Shown one piece after another: positions 9,836 to 21,932 of a stretch of DNA of 64,000 nt. Below the pieces are notes generated by a model. The model was not told the DNA's origin, did not search any database, and worked only from the letters and a program-made list of their open reading frames with translations. Made by a program: the position numbers and the translations under genes. Each line of letters opens with the position of its first letter. The stretch's first letter is position 1. Source of the DNA: SCN-69-37 sp044507065. GTDB lineage: Bacteria; Acidobacteriota; Vicinamibacteria; Vicinamibacterales; SCN-69-37. The DNA lies in contig JBIQJY010000013.1 of the NCBI GenBank assembly GCA_044507065.1, positions 1-64,000 on the forward strand, written 5' to 3'.

Positions 9836-11014
9836 TCAGGTACGGACGGTGGCCTTCGCGCCGGCCATGACCGCGTTGGCAATCGAGCGCAGGTCGGCGT
9901 CCGAGATGTTCTTCTGGTCGTCGGCCAGCGCAACCATGCGGCGGTAAACCTCGTCGAGGTCGCGCCGCGGCAAGTCGAGACCCATCCGCTCGCAGGCCTT
10001 CTGTACGGCGTGGCGCCCGGAATGTTTGCCCAGCACCAGCGTGCTGGCCGGCGCCCCGACATCCTCGGGCCGCATGATCTCGTACGTGCGGCGATCCTTC
10101 AGCATGCCGTCCTGATGAATGCCCGCCTCGTGCGCGAACGCATTGCGCCCGACGATGGCCTTGTTGGCCTGCACGCGCTGCCCGGTAATCTCGGTCAGCA
10201 TCTGGCTGGTCTCGAACAGTTGGGGCGTGTTCACGCCGCACGTCACGGGCACCAGGTCCGGGCGCACGTGCGTGATCATCACGATCTCCTCGAGCGAGGC
10301 ATTTCCTGCCCGCTCGCCGATCCCGTTGATCGTGCACTCCACCTGCCGCACACCCGCGCTGATGGCCGCCATCGTGTTGGCGACGGCCAGCCCGAGGTCA
10401 TCGTGACAATGCGCGCTGAAGATGGCGCGATCCGCGTTCGGAACACGGCCGATGATCGAACGGAAGAACGCCGCGATCTCGTCGGGCACCGAGTAGCCGA
10501 CCGTGTCCGGCAGGTTGATGGTCGTTGCCCCGGCGTCGATGACCGCCTCGACGACGCGGCACAGGAAGTCGACGTCGCTGCGCGTCGCGTCTTCCGCGGA
10601 GAACTCCACGTCGTCGGTGGCATTGCGCGCGCGGCGCACGGCTTCCACCGCGCGCTCGAGGCACGCCTCGCGCGTCATCCGGAGTTTGAATTCGAGGTGG
10701 AGGTCCGATGTGGCAATGAAGGTGTGGATGCGTCCGCGGCGGGCCGGGGCAATTGAGGCCGCCGCCTTGTCGACGTCGCCCGTCGCGCAGCGCGCCAGCG
10801 CTGCCACGACGGGCTCCGTAACCGATTCGGCGACGCGCCGGACCGACTCCGCGTCGTCTTCCGACGAGATCGGGAAGCCCGCCTCGATGATGTCCACGCC
10901 CAGCCGCTCGAGCTGCCGCGCCAGCCGGATCTTCTCGTCGATACGCATGGAGAAGCCGGGCGCCTGCTCGCCGTCACGGAGGGTCGTATCGAAAATAACG
11001 AGTCGATCGGACAT
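9836..11014 (-). CDS. leuA: 2-isopropylmalate synthase, short form without regulatory domain
   Basis: Condenses acetyl-CoA with 2-oxoisovalerate in the first committed step of leucine synthesis. The catalytic TIM barrel is complete: IFDTTLRDGEQAPGFSM at the N-terminus, ERLGVDIIEAGFPISSEDD, and the metal-binding FSAHCHDDLGLAVANT. The communication subdomain (GRNAFAHEAGIHQDGMLK) is present. The product ends at 392 residues, about 120 short of classical LeuA, so the C-terminal leucine-binding domain is absent. The convergent glmS stop 19 bp away leaves no room for a frameshifted remainder. A homocitrate- or citramalate-synthase-like specificity cannot be excluded, but leuCD lie nearby. The start is the ATG at 11012-11014. 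Confidence 0.88.
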   Translation of the reverse strand: MSDRLVIFDTTLRDGEQAPGFSMRIDEKIRLARQLERLGVDIIEAGFPISSEDDAESVRRVAESVTEPVVAALARCATGDVDKAAASIAPARRGRIHTFIATSDLHLEFKLRMTREACLERAVEAVRRARNATDDVEFSAEDATRSDVDFLCRVVEAVIDAGATTINLPDTVGYSVPDEIAAFFRSIIGRVPNADRAIFSAHCHDDLGLAVANTMAAISAGVRQVECTINGIGERAGNASLEEIVMITHVRPDLVPVTCGVNTPQLFETSQMLTEITGQRVQANKAIVGRNAFAHEAGIHQDGMLKDRRTYEIMRPEDVGAPASTLVLGKHSGRHAVQKACERMGLDLPRRDLDEVYRRMVALADDQKNISDADLRSIANAVMAGAKATVRT

Positions 11015-11067
11015 TGGAGCGTCAGTGTCGCGCCCGTGGCAGGTCAAAGTCAAGGTTATGATGTTTA

Positions 11068-11090
11068 GATTAGTAGTCGGTATGCTTATC
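11068..11090. promoter_or_regulatory. Possible LysR-type operator in leuA/LysR divergent promoter
   Basis: Imperfect palindrome GATTAG-N11-CTTATC in the AT-rich 97-bp space between leuA and the divergent LysR gene. The N11 spacing fits the T-N11-A site class of LysR regulators. One arm position mismatches. Confidence 0.4.
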
Positions 11091-11111
11091 GCTTGACGCC
11101 CTCGCGCGTGG

Positions 11112-12071
11112 ATGGCTCCCATGATGACCTTCGAAGACCTGCGCGTCTTCTGCACCGTCGCGTCCGAACGCAGCTTCTCGCGCGCCGCGAGGAAACTCCG
11201 CCGCACGCAGCCGGCCGTCAGCCAGGCCATTCGTCGGCTGGAACAGGCTGCTGGAGAACGACTTATCGACCGTTCCTCCAGGGACGGCACGCTCACCGAC
11301 GCCGGCCAACTGCTGCTCGAATATGGCGAGCGGCTGCTCCACCTGGCCGACGAGGCCTCGCAGGCGGTCGGCGCCCTGCGCGAGGTGCGCCGGGGTCGGA
11401 TGCTGATTGGCGCCAACGACGCCGGGATCTACTCGCTGCTCCCGCTGCTGGCCGAGTTCCGGCGCGAGTTCCCGGACGTGGTCATCGATGTCCGGCGGGT
11501 CGCCTCACGGCAGATGGCGCAGGAAGTGCTGCTCCGCTCGATCGACATCGGTGTCCTGACGTTCAACCCACCCGAGCCTGAACTGCAGTCGGTTGTCGTC
11601 GCCGTCGACGAACTGGTGGTGCTGGTGCGCCCGGACCACCCGCTGGCGCGCCAGAGCCAGATCTCGCTCGAGGAGTTCGGGCGGCAGGCCGTCGTGGCGC
11701 ACAACGATCCCTCGCCGACACGCGACCAGGTGCTGCGCGCCTATGAACAGCGCCATGCGCCGCTCAACATCAAGCTGGCACTGCCCGGTCTCGATGGGGT
11801 GAAGCGGGCGGTGAAGATGGGTCTGGGGATCGCGCTCCTGCCCAGGCGCTGCGCCCAGGAGGAGATCGAGCGCGGAGACCTGGTCGCGATCCGGGCGCCG
11901 GAGCTGCGGGCGCCCCGGCACGTGCGGCTCGTGGCCCGACAGGACGGCGGGCTGTCGCATGCCGCGCGCGCGTTCCTGGGTGTGGCCAGACGGCTGGCCA
12001 ATGTCGCGCCGGACGAGCCGGCCCCCGCGGTGCGTCGTCAGGCGCGCAGGCGATCCCAGCCGGAAACGTAG
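11112..12071 (+). CDS. LysR-family transcriptional regulator
   Basis: The 319-residue product has an N-terminal winged HTH (MTFEDLRVFCTVASERSFSR, then AARKLRRTQPAVSQAIRRLE) and a LysR substrate-binding domain (VVIDVRRVASRQMAQEVLLR, then DIGVLTFNPPEPELQ). It is divergent from leuA and its 3' end overlaps leuD by 34 bp, so it sits inside a broken leuA/leuCD locus. By the usual logic of LysR neighbours it may control leuA, with a pathway intermediate as co-inducer; this is inference. The last 25 residues are Pro/Arg-rich and probably disordered. The start is the ATG at 11112; an internal ATG at 11121 would shorten it by three residues. Confidence 0.9.
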   Translation: MAPMMTFEDLRVFCTVASERSFSRAARKLRRTQPAVSQAIRRLEQAAGERLIDRSSRDGTLTDAGQLLLEYGERLLHLADEASQAVGALREVRRGRMLIGANDAGIYSLLPLLAEFRREFPDVVIDVRRVASRQMAQEVLLRSIDIGVLTFNPPEPELQSVVVAVDELVVLVRPDHPLARQSQISLEEFGRQAVVAHNDPSPTRDQVLRAYEQRHAPLNIKLALPGLDGVKRAVKMGLGIALLPRRCAQEEIERGDLVAIRAPELRAPRHVRLVARQDGGLSHAARAFLGVARRLANVAPDEPAPAVRRQARRRSQPET

Positions 12072-12664
12072 GGCAGCCGCGCGGCGGTCCGCTCGACTTC
12101 GTCGTACCGGGCGAGCAGCAGCGATGTCGCGTCCCAGTCGCCCGACAAGAGCGCCGCACGGACCGATTCGGGCATCGTCACCGGCAGCGTGACACCGCCG
12201 CCTTCGAGCGTCTGGCGCGTCAGGTCCAGCGTGAACTCGATGGTCGGATCGGCGTCGACCCGCGCCATCAGCTGCTGCATCTCGTCGGCAGTCACCGTGG
12301 CGCAGGGCAGGCCGATCATCTGCGAGTTGCCGAAGAAGATCTCGGCAAACGAGACCGCGACGACGGCGCCAATACCCCAGCGCTTGATTGCCTGCGGTGC
12401 GTGTTCGCGCGATGATCCGCAACCGAAATTCGAGCCGCCGAGCAGGATCGTCGCACCCGCATGCGCCGGGTCGTCGATCGGGTGCACCCTGCCCTGCGCG
12501 CGCGCCTCCACGCGATCGTCCTCGAACAGGTGATCCTGCAGGCCGTCGAACGTGATGGTCTTCAGGAAGCGGGCGGGAATGATGCGGTCGGTGTCGATGT
12601 CATCGCCGTGTACGGCCACGGCCCGGCCGGTGACGGCCTCGATTTTCAACGTAGTGCTGGACAC
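12038..12664 (-). CDS. leuD: 3-isopropylmalate dehydratase small subunit
   Basis: Small (swivel-domain) subunit of isopropylmalate isomerase, which with LeuC converts 2- to 3-isopropylmalate in leucine synthesis. Conserved features in the 208-residue product are DDIDTDRIIPARFL near the N-terminus, LLGGSNFGCGSSREHAPQAI and SFAEIFFGNS. Length is as expected (about 200). It follows leuC by 9 bp on the same strand and overlaps the end of the opposing LysR gene by 34 bp. Confidence 0.96.
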   Translation of the reverse strand: MSSTTLKIEAVTGRAVAVHGDDIDTDRIIPARFLKTITFDGLQDHLFEDDRVEARAQGRVHPIDDPAHAGATILLGGSNFGCGSSREHAPQAIKRWGIGAVVAVSFAEIFFGNSQMIGLPCATVTADEMQQLMARVDADPTIEFTLDLTRQTLEGGGVTLPVTMPESVRAALLSGDWDATSLLLARYDEVERTAARLPYVSGWDRLRA

Positions 12665-12673
12665 AGTGCCCCC

Positions 12674-14095
12674 TTACACGCCCGCGGGCACGCCCGCCGA
12701 CCACGAACGGATATCGACGACCTCGCCGGCCACCGCGGCGGCCGCCACCATCGCCGGGCTCATCAGCAGCGTCCGCCCCGTGGGGCTGCCCTGCCGACCC
12801 TTGAAGTTGCGATTCGATGACGACGCGCAAATCTCGCGTCCCGAGAGTCGATCGGGATTCATGGCCAGGCACATCGAGCAGCCCGCCCGCCGCCATTCGA
12901 ATCCGGCGTCGCGGAAGATCTGATCGAGCCCCTCCTGTTCGGCCGCGCGGGCGACCTTCTGGGATCCGGGAACAACGAGCGCACGGACGTGCGGCGACAC
13001 CTTGTGGCCGGCCACCACCTGCGCCGCCTCGCGCAGGTCCGAGAGCCGCCCGTTCGTGCACGAGCCGATGAATGCCACGTCGATCTTCGTGCCCGCCACC
13101 TTCTGCCCACCGGCAAAACCCATGAACTCGAGCGCCTCGCTGATACCGGCGCGATCGGAGTCGGGCACACTTTCCGGCGAGGGCAACTGGCCGGTCACCG
13201 AGACCGACTGCCCGGGGTTGATGCCCCAGGTCACCGTCGGCGCAATGTCGGCGGCATCGATGGTCACGACGTCATCCCATGGCGCACCGGGATCGGAGGC
13301 CATGGCGCGCCACCACTCGACCGCACGCTCGAAGTCGGCACCCTGCGGGGCGTAGGGCCGGCCGCGCAGGTAGTCGAAGGTCGTCTGATCCGGGTTGACG
13401 TAGCCGACGCGCGCGCCGCCCTCGATCGACATGTTGCAGATCGTCATGCGCTCGTCCATCGACATGCGGTCGATGACGTCGCCGGCATATTCGTACGCGT
13501 AGCCCGTCCCGCCCTTCACGCCGAGCAGGCCGATGATGTGGAGGATCACGTCCTTCGCAAACACGCCTGGCCGGAGCGTCCCGTTGACCTCGATACGCCG
13601 CACCTTGAGCGGCGAGATCGACATGGTCTGCGAGGCGAGCACGTCGCGCACCTGCGAGGTGCCGATGCCGAACGCGATGGCGCCGAAGGCGCCGTGCGTC
13701 GACGTGTGGCTGTCGCCGCACGCGATGGTCATGCCCGGCTGGGTCAGGCCATTCTCCGGCCCGATGACGTGCACGATGCCCTGGCCGCCACTGGCGAGGT
13801 CGAAGAACCGGATGCCGTAGTCACGGCAGTTCTTCTCGAGGGCGGAGGTCATGCTCTCGGCCATGAGGTCGGCAAAGGGGCGTGCCTGGGCAGCGGTCGG
13901 CACGATGTGGTCGATCGTGGCGAAGGTGCGCTCGGGCGCCCTCACCGTCCAGCCGCGCTCCCGGAGCTCGGCGAACGCCTGCGGACTGGTCACTTCGTGG
14001 ACCAGGTGCAGGCCGATGTAAAGCTGCGTCTGGCCGTTCGGCAGCGTGCGGACGGCGTGGGTGTCCCAGACTTTCTGAAAGAGGGTTCGAGCCAT
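12674..14095 (-). CDS. leuC: 3-isopropylmalate dehydratase large subunit
   Basis: Large [4Fe-4S] subunit of isopropylmalate isomerase (aconitase family). The start is the ATG at 14093-14095 with GGAGGG five bases upstream; the product MARTLFQKVWDTH... has 473 residues (E. coli LeuC 466). Visible motifs are ACGDSHTSTHGAFGAIAFGI, IGSCTNGRLSDLREAA and WRRAGCSMCLAMNPD, which supply the three cluster cysteines. It forms a leuCD operon. leuA is separate, beyond the LysR gene, and leuB is not in the window. Confidence 0.96.
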   Translation of the reverse strand: MARTLFQKVWDTHAVRTLPNGQTQLYIGLHLVHEVTSPQAFAELRERGWTVRAPERTFATIDHIVPTAAQARPFADLMAESMTSALEKNCRDYGIRFFDLASGGQGIVHVIGPENGLTQPGMTIACGDSHTSTHGAFGAIAFGIGTSQVRDVLASQTMSISPLKVRRIEVNGTLRPGVFAKDVILHIIGLLGVKGGTGYAYEYAGDVIDRMSMDERMTICNMSIEGGARVGYVNPDQTTFDYLRGRPYAPQGADFERAVEWWRAMASDPGAPWDDVVTIDAADIAPTVTWGINPGQSVSVTGQLPSPESVPDSDRAGISEALEFMGFAGGQKVAGTKIDVAFIGSCTNGRLSDLREAAQVVAGHKVSPHVRALVVPGSQKVARAAEQEGLDQIFRDAGFEWRRAGCSMCLAMNPDRLSGREICASSSNRNFKGRQGSPTGRTLLMSPAMVAAAAVAGEVVDIRSWSAGVPAGV

Positions 14096-14350
14096 AGCGA
14101 CCCTCCATGCTATCAGGACGCCGGGCCGTTCGGCACGGGTGTTGCTCACGGAGGTCCGGAGCAGCTCGGAGGGCCTCCAAGGTGGCGAAATCTGCCACCG
14201 CCGGCTGCACGGGATCGCGGTTTCTGCGATGTCGGCGGCCGCCGGCGTCGCTGGTGCGGCCGTGGCATCGCGCGGATGGTATTCTCGCAGCACGCGTCAT
14301 CTGTCCCGCACCGTTCCGGGCTTCGGGCGCCGGCTGGTTCGGTCACGTCT
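14096..14350. promoter_or_regulatory. leuC/pcrA divergent region with two hairpins
   Basis: A 255-bp gene-free divergent region. On the leuC leader side it holds two inverted repeats: GGAGG (14150-14154) with CCTCC (14174-14178), and GGTGGC (14181-14186) with GCCACC (14194-14199). A folded leader controlling leuCD is possible, but no known riboswitch or T-box core is recognised. Confidence 0.3.
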
Positions 14351-16714
14351 GTGCACTCTCAATCCATCGATTTCATCTCGTCGCTCAATCCCGCGCAGCA
14401 GGAGGCGGTGCTCCACACCGAGGGGCCGCTGCTGATCCTGGCCGGTGCCGGTTCGGGCAAGACACGCGTCATCACGACCCGCATCGCGCACCTCATCGCC
14501 ACCGGCAAGGCGGCTCCCGGTCAGGTGCTCGCCGTCACCTTCACCAACAAGGCCGCCGAGGAGATGCGCCATCGCGTCGAACAACTGCTCGGCGGCGACT
14601 GCCGGCAGGTCTGGCTGTCGACGTTCCACTCGCTCTGCGCCCGCATCCTGCGACGGGAGGCCCCGGCGCTCGGCCTGTCGCGTGATTTCGTCATCTACGA
14701 CTCATCGGACCAGATGGCCGTCGTCAAGCAGGCGATGAAGGCGCATGGGATCGACGACAAGCTCATCCAGCCGCGGGCCGCGCTGAGCCGCATCAGCCAG
14801 GCCAAGAACCGGATGGAAACTCCGGCCACGATGAAGAGCTCGGGCTGGAGCGTGCGCGACCAGCAGATCGGCACGATCTACGAGGCCTACAGCCGCTCGC
14901 TTGCCGATGCCGGCGCGCTCGACTTCGACGACCTGCTGCTCAGGACGGTCGAGCTCGTCGAGTCCAACGAACACGTGCGCCTCGCCTATGCGCGGAAGTT
15001 CAAGTACATCCTCGTCGACGAATACCAGGACACCAACCGGCCGCAGTACATCCTCATCACCCGGCTGGCCGAAGTGCATCGCAACCTCTGTGTCGTCGGG
15101 GACCCGGATCAGTCGATCTACAAGTGGCGCGGCGCCGACCTGCGCAACATCCTCGATTTCGAGCGCGACTTTCCGGACGCGCACGTCGTCAAGCTCGAGC
15201 AGAACTATCGCTCCACACAGGTGATCCTCGACGCCGCATCGGCTGTCATCCGGCGCAACAGGAACCGCAAGGACAAGGCGCTCTGGACCGACAATACGGG
15301 GGGCGAGCCCATCCTCTACGTGCGCGCCGGCGACGAGATCGAGGAGGCCGACTTCATCACGCGCGCCATCCGCGAGACGTGGATGGTCGACATGAGCCGC
15401 ATGGTGGCGGTGCTCTACCGGACCAACTCGCAGTCGCGCGCCATTGAAGACGCGCTGATGCGCGAGGGGATCGGCTACCGCATCATCGGCGGCGTCCGGT
15501 TCTACGAGCGCAAGGAGATCAAGGACACCCTCGCCTACCTGCGCCTGCTCATCAATCCCCACGACGACGTGAGCTTCAGGCGGGTGGTGAACGTGCCGGC
15601 GCGCGGCATCGGCCGCACGATCATGGAGTCGCTCGAGTCGGTCGAAGCCACCGACGGCGAGTCCTCGACGCCGCTGCTCTCGGCCGGACTCGCGCCCGCC
15701 ACGTCGCTGCGGTCGCTCTGGACGAAGCTGGTGCTGGCACTCGATCGACGGCTGCTGCCCCCGCGGGCCACGACGGCCCTCAAGGCGTTTCGCGATCTGA
15801 TTGCCGGCACCGCGGCCGTGGCCGGTGGCGCCGGGACGCCGGCCGATACAACGGAGAGCAACCTGGCGGCGGGTGAATCGCCCGCTGGCGCACCGCCCCG
15901 TGCGTCGGTCGCCGAGGTCATCACGCTGATTCTCGAGCGGTCCGGCTACCTGCGGGGCCTGCGCGAGGAACGCAGCGAAGACGCCGAGGCGCGCATCGAG
16001 AACCTCATGGAACTCGTCTCGGCCGCACGCGAGTATGAGTCGCGGGAAGTCGACGCGTCGCTCGGCGGATTCGTCGACCGGCTCTCGCTGCTGTCAGAGG
16101 CCGACGAAGGCAAGGGGGCGGCCGACGCGCGCGTCTGGCTGATGTCGATGCACGCGGCCAAGGGACTCGAATTTCCCGTCGTCATTGTCGCGGGCATGGA
16201 GGAGGGGCTGTTTCCGCACGCCCGTTCGGTGGAGGACGAGGATGACGTCGAGGAAGAGCGGCGCATCTGCTACGTGTGCATCACGCGCGCGCGGGAGCGT
16301 CTGATCCTGACCGGCGCGGCGCGGCGCCGCGTCTTCGGCGAGTATCAGGCCACCTCGCCGTCGCGGTTCATCGACGAACTGCCGCCCGAGCTCATGAAAC
16401 GCATCGAACCGGTGGCGCAGGCGCCCCGGTGGCAGCAGGGTGGCGGCTACGAGCTCCGAAACCCGTACGGAAACCGATCGGGCGGGTCGAAGTACCGTCA
16501 GCGCGCGCCCGTCGAGAAGAGCTACTCGTACGAAAACGAAGATCAGTCGCAGGCGACGATGCGGACGGGGATGCGCGTGAAGCACCGGCAGTTCGGCACC
16601 GGCACGGTCGTCGACATCGAGGAACACGGCGACGACTGGAAGGTCACCGTCCGCTTCCCCACCGTGGGCGTGAAGAAGCTGCTGGCGCGATTCGCGGGAC
16701 TGGAACCCGCGTAG
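14351..16714 (+). CDS. pcrA: UvrD/PcrA-type superfamily 1 DNA helicase
   Basis: ATP-dependent 3'-5' helicase acting in nucleotide-excision and mismatch repair and in clearing replication blocks. Motifs in order: Walker A AGAGSGKTRVITTRIAHL (about residue 30), VTFTNKAAEEM, Walker B DEYQDTN (about 222), VGDPDQSIYKWRGAD, LEQNYRST, SMHAAKGLEFPVVIVAG and ITRARERL. A C-terminal Tudor-like segment (GMRVKHRQFGTGTVVDIEEH) matches PcrA's RNA-polymerase-binding end. I start at the GTG at 14351 (787 residues); the frame is open further upstream but loses homology there. An Ala/Gly/Pro-rich insertion lies at about residues 435-520. Confidence 0.95.
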   Translation: MHSQSIDFISSLNPAQQEAVLHTEGPLLILAGAGSGKTRVITTRIAHLIATGKAAPGQVLAVTFTNKAAEEMRHRVEQLLGGDCRQVWLSTFHSLCARILRREAPALGLSRDFVIYDSSDQMAVVKQAMKAHGIDDKLIQPRAALSRISQAKNRMETPATMKSSGWSVRDQQIGTIYEAYSRSLADAGALDFDDLLLRTVELVESNEHVRLAYARKFKYILVDEYQDTNRPQYILITRLAEVHRNLCVVGDPDQSIYKWRGADLRNILDFERDFPDAHVVKLEQNYRSTQVILDAASAVIRRNRNRKDKALWTDNTGGEPILYVRAGDEIEEADFITRAIRETWMVDMSRMVAVLYRTNSQSRAIEDALMREGIGYRIIGGVRFYERKEIKDTLAYLRLLINPHDDVSFRRVVNVPARGIGRTIMESLESVEATDGESSTPLLSAGLAPATSLRSLWTKLVLALDRRLLPPRATTALKAFRDLIAGTAAVAGGAGTPADTTESNLAAGESPAGAPPRASVAEVITLILERSGYLRGLREERSEDAEARIENLMELVSAAREYESREVDASLGGFVDRLSLLSEADEGKGAADARVWLMSMHAAKGLEFPVVIVAGMEEGLFPHARSVEDEDDVEEERRICYVCITRARERLILTGAARRRVFGEYQATSPSRFIDELPPELMKRIEPVAQAPRWQQGGGYELRNPYGNRSGGSKYRQRAPVEKSYSYENEDQSQATMRTGMRVKHRQFGTGTVVDIEEHGDDWKVTVRFPTVGVKKLLARFAGLEPA

Positions 16715-16728
16715 CGCCAGCCGCCGCC

Positions 16729-19274
<2,546 letters not shown>

Positions 19275-19275
<1 letters not shown>

Positions 19276-21875
19276 CAGATGTCCAAATTCTTCACATCGA
19301 GGGCGTGCTCCTCGATGAACTTCCGACGCGGTTCGACGTGGTCACCCATGAGCGTCGTGAACATGAGATCCGCTTCGGCATGGTCCTCGGCGCGCACCTG
19401 CAGCAGGGTCCGCGTCGATGGATCCATCGTGGTTTCCCACAGCGTCTCGGGATTCATCTCGCCGAGGCCCTTGTAGCGGTTGACCGATACGCCCCGGCGG
19501 CCGGCCGCGACGAAGTAGTCGACCAGCTCATCGAGGTTGGCGGCGGTCGCCACGTTCTTGTCCGCCCTGGGCGCCGCACCGCCCGCGGGGGCATCGGGCG
19601 CCATCGCCACGGCGACAACGTCGTCGATGCTCTCGATTGTCGTCGGACGATCGCTCTGTTCCCCGTCGGTCGCCTCCGCCTCGCCTTCGGCATCGGCCGC
19701 GGCGTCGGCAACGGCGGCGGCCGCTGCCGTGCGAATCGTGACAGGGCCGGCAAGCACATCCCGGACGTCGCCGTATGCCGCCGCGAGCGTGCGGAACTCG
19801 CCCGCGGTCACGAAGTCGAGGTCGAGCCGGTGCCGGCGGGTGTAGCCAGCGCTGCGATCCTCGAGCGTGACGGCGAAGGCCTCGTGCTCGGCATCCTCGA
19901 CCACGGTCGCGACGACGTTGGGCACGGTCAGGTGAGCCGCCAGCGCGTCGACCGCCTCGCGGTTGCTCCAGAATGCCGTGTCGCGGGCGTTGCCTTCGAG
20001 CAGCGCGATCACGGCACGGTGCGACGGCCCGCGCCGCTCGACCAGCTGCAGCAGCTTGCGAAACGCCATCAGGCGCTCGAGCCTGTGCTCGAGCTCCACG
20101 CCGGCGATTGTCGTGCCGTTCGACAGCGTCAGCGTGCGCGACTCGACGGCCCGGCGGATCAGATACGCCTCGAGCTCCCGCTCGTCCTTGATGAAGGTCT
20201 CGCTGCGGCCGCGTTTTGCGCGGAAGAGCGGCGGCTGCGCGATGTAGATATGGCCGCGGTCGACCAGCTCGCGCATCTGCCGATAGAAGAAGGTCAGCAG
20301 CAGCGTCCGGATGTGCGAACCGTCGACGTCGGCGTCCGTCATGATGATGATCCGGTGATACCGGAGTTTCGTCACGTCGAACTCATCCGTCCCGATACCG
20401 CAGCCGAGCGCGGCGATCAGCGTGCGGATTTCCTCGCTGCCGAGCATCTTGTCGAAACGCGCCTTCTCGACGTTGAGGATCTTGCCCTTGATGGGCAGCA
20501 CGGCCTGGAACTTCCGGTCGCGGCCCTGCTTGGCCGAGCCGCCGGCCGATTCACCCTCGACGATGTAGATCTCGCTTCTGGCCGGGTCGCGTTCCTGGCA
20601 GTCGGCCAGCTTCCCCGGCAGCGCCATGTTGTCGAGCGCGCCCTTGCGCCGGACCAGTTCGCGCGCCTTTCGCGCGGCCTCACGCGCGAGCGCCGCCTCG
20701 ACGGCCTTGGCGACGATCTTCTTCGAGAGCGTCGGGTTCTCTTCGAGAAACGCGCCGAGCCGATCGTTGACGATGGTCTCGACGATGCCCTTGACCTCGG
20801 TGTTGCCGAGCTTCGTCTTGGTCTGCCCCTCGAACTGCGGCTGCGGGATCTTCACGGAGATGACCGCCGCGAGGCCCTCGCGGATGTCGTCGCCCGAGAC
20901 GCTGTCGGTGAGCTTGTCGGCCAGGTTGGTGCGCGTCGCGTAGGCGTTGATGGTGCGCGTCAGTGCGGCCCTGAAGCCGGACAGGTGCGTGCCGCCCTCG
21001 GTCGTGTTGATGTTGTTGGCGAAGGCGTAGGTCGTCTCCGCGTACGTGTCGTTCCACTGCAGCGCAATCTCGACGATGATGCCGTCGCGATCGCCCGACA
21101 TGTAGATGGGCTTGTCGGTCAGCAGCGTCTTGTTGGTGTTCAGGAACTCGACGAATTCGCGGATGCCGCCCTCGTAGAGGAACTCGTGCGCCCTGCCGTC
21201 GCGCTCGTCCGCGATCGAAATGGCGACGCCGGCGTTGAGAAACGCGAGTTCCCGGAGCCGCTGCGAGAGGATCTCGAAGACGTAGTCGGTTGATTCGAAG
21301 ATCTTCGGATCGGGCTTGAAGGTGATCTTGGTGCCGCGCTTCTCGGTGCGGCCGGTCACGTGGAGCGGGGTCTGCGGCACGCCACGCTCGTAGCTCTGCT
21401 GGTGCAGCTGGCCGTTGCGCCAGATCTCGAGCTCGAGCCACTCCGACAGCGCGTTGACGACGGACACGCCGACGCCGTGCAGGCCACCGGACACCTTGTA
21501 GGCGGAATTCTCGAACTTACCGCCCGCGTGCAGCACGGTCAGCGCGACTTCCGCAGCCGAACGGCCACTCTCGTGCATCCCCACCGGAATGCCGCGGCCA
21601 TCGTCGACGACGGTCACCGAACCGTCGATGTGGATCGAGACATCGACCTTCGTGCAGAACCCGGCCAGCGCCTCGTCAATCGAGTTGTCGACGATCTCGT
21701 ACACGAGGTGATGCAGGCCCTGCGGTCCGGTCGACCCGATGTACATCGCCGGGCGCTTGCGAACCGCTTCGAGGCCCTCGAGGACCTTGATCTTGTCTGC
21801 GCCGTAGTCGTCGGACTTCACGGACGCCACAGTGGGCGTCGGCCCTTCAGTGTTGAGAGGTTCAGTATTCGACAT
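19275..21875 (-). CDS. gyrB: DNA gyrase subunit B
   Basis: ATPase subunit of gyrase. The GHKL ATP site is visible (LVYEIVDNSIDEALAGFCTK, then VVDDGRGIPVGMH, then GGLHGVGVSVVNALSEWLEL). The TOPRIM domain has YIVEGESAGGSAKQGRDRKF and IIIMTDADVDGSHIRTLLLT. The end has VNRYKGLGEMNPETLWETTM. At 866 residues it carries the Gram-negative-type insertion (about residues 565-790). Within this is an extra Ala/acidic low-complexity piece (AAAAAVADAAADAEGEAEA), probably a flexible linker. It lies in the order dnaA-dnaN-gyrB-gyrA, all on the minus strand. Confidence 0.98.
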
Positions 21876-21932
21876 GAGAAACAGGAACGCCGGGACCCGC
21901 CATCACACCATTGTCACGGGTGTCGGCGACCA

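Noticed and set aside
12989..14350. N-terminal extension of about 450 codons on the pcrA frame
   Set aside because: It is antisense to leuC and has no helicase homology; the PcrA match begins at about 14351.
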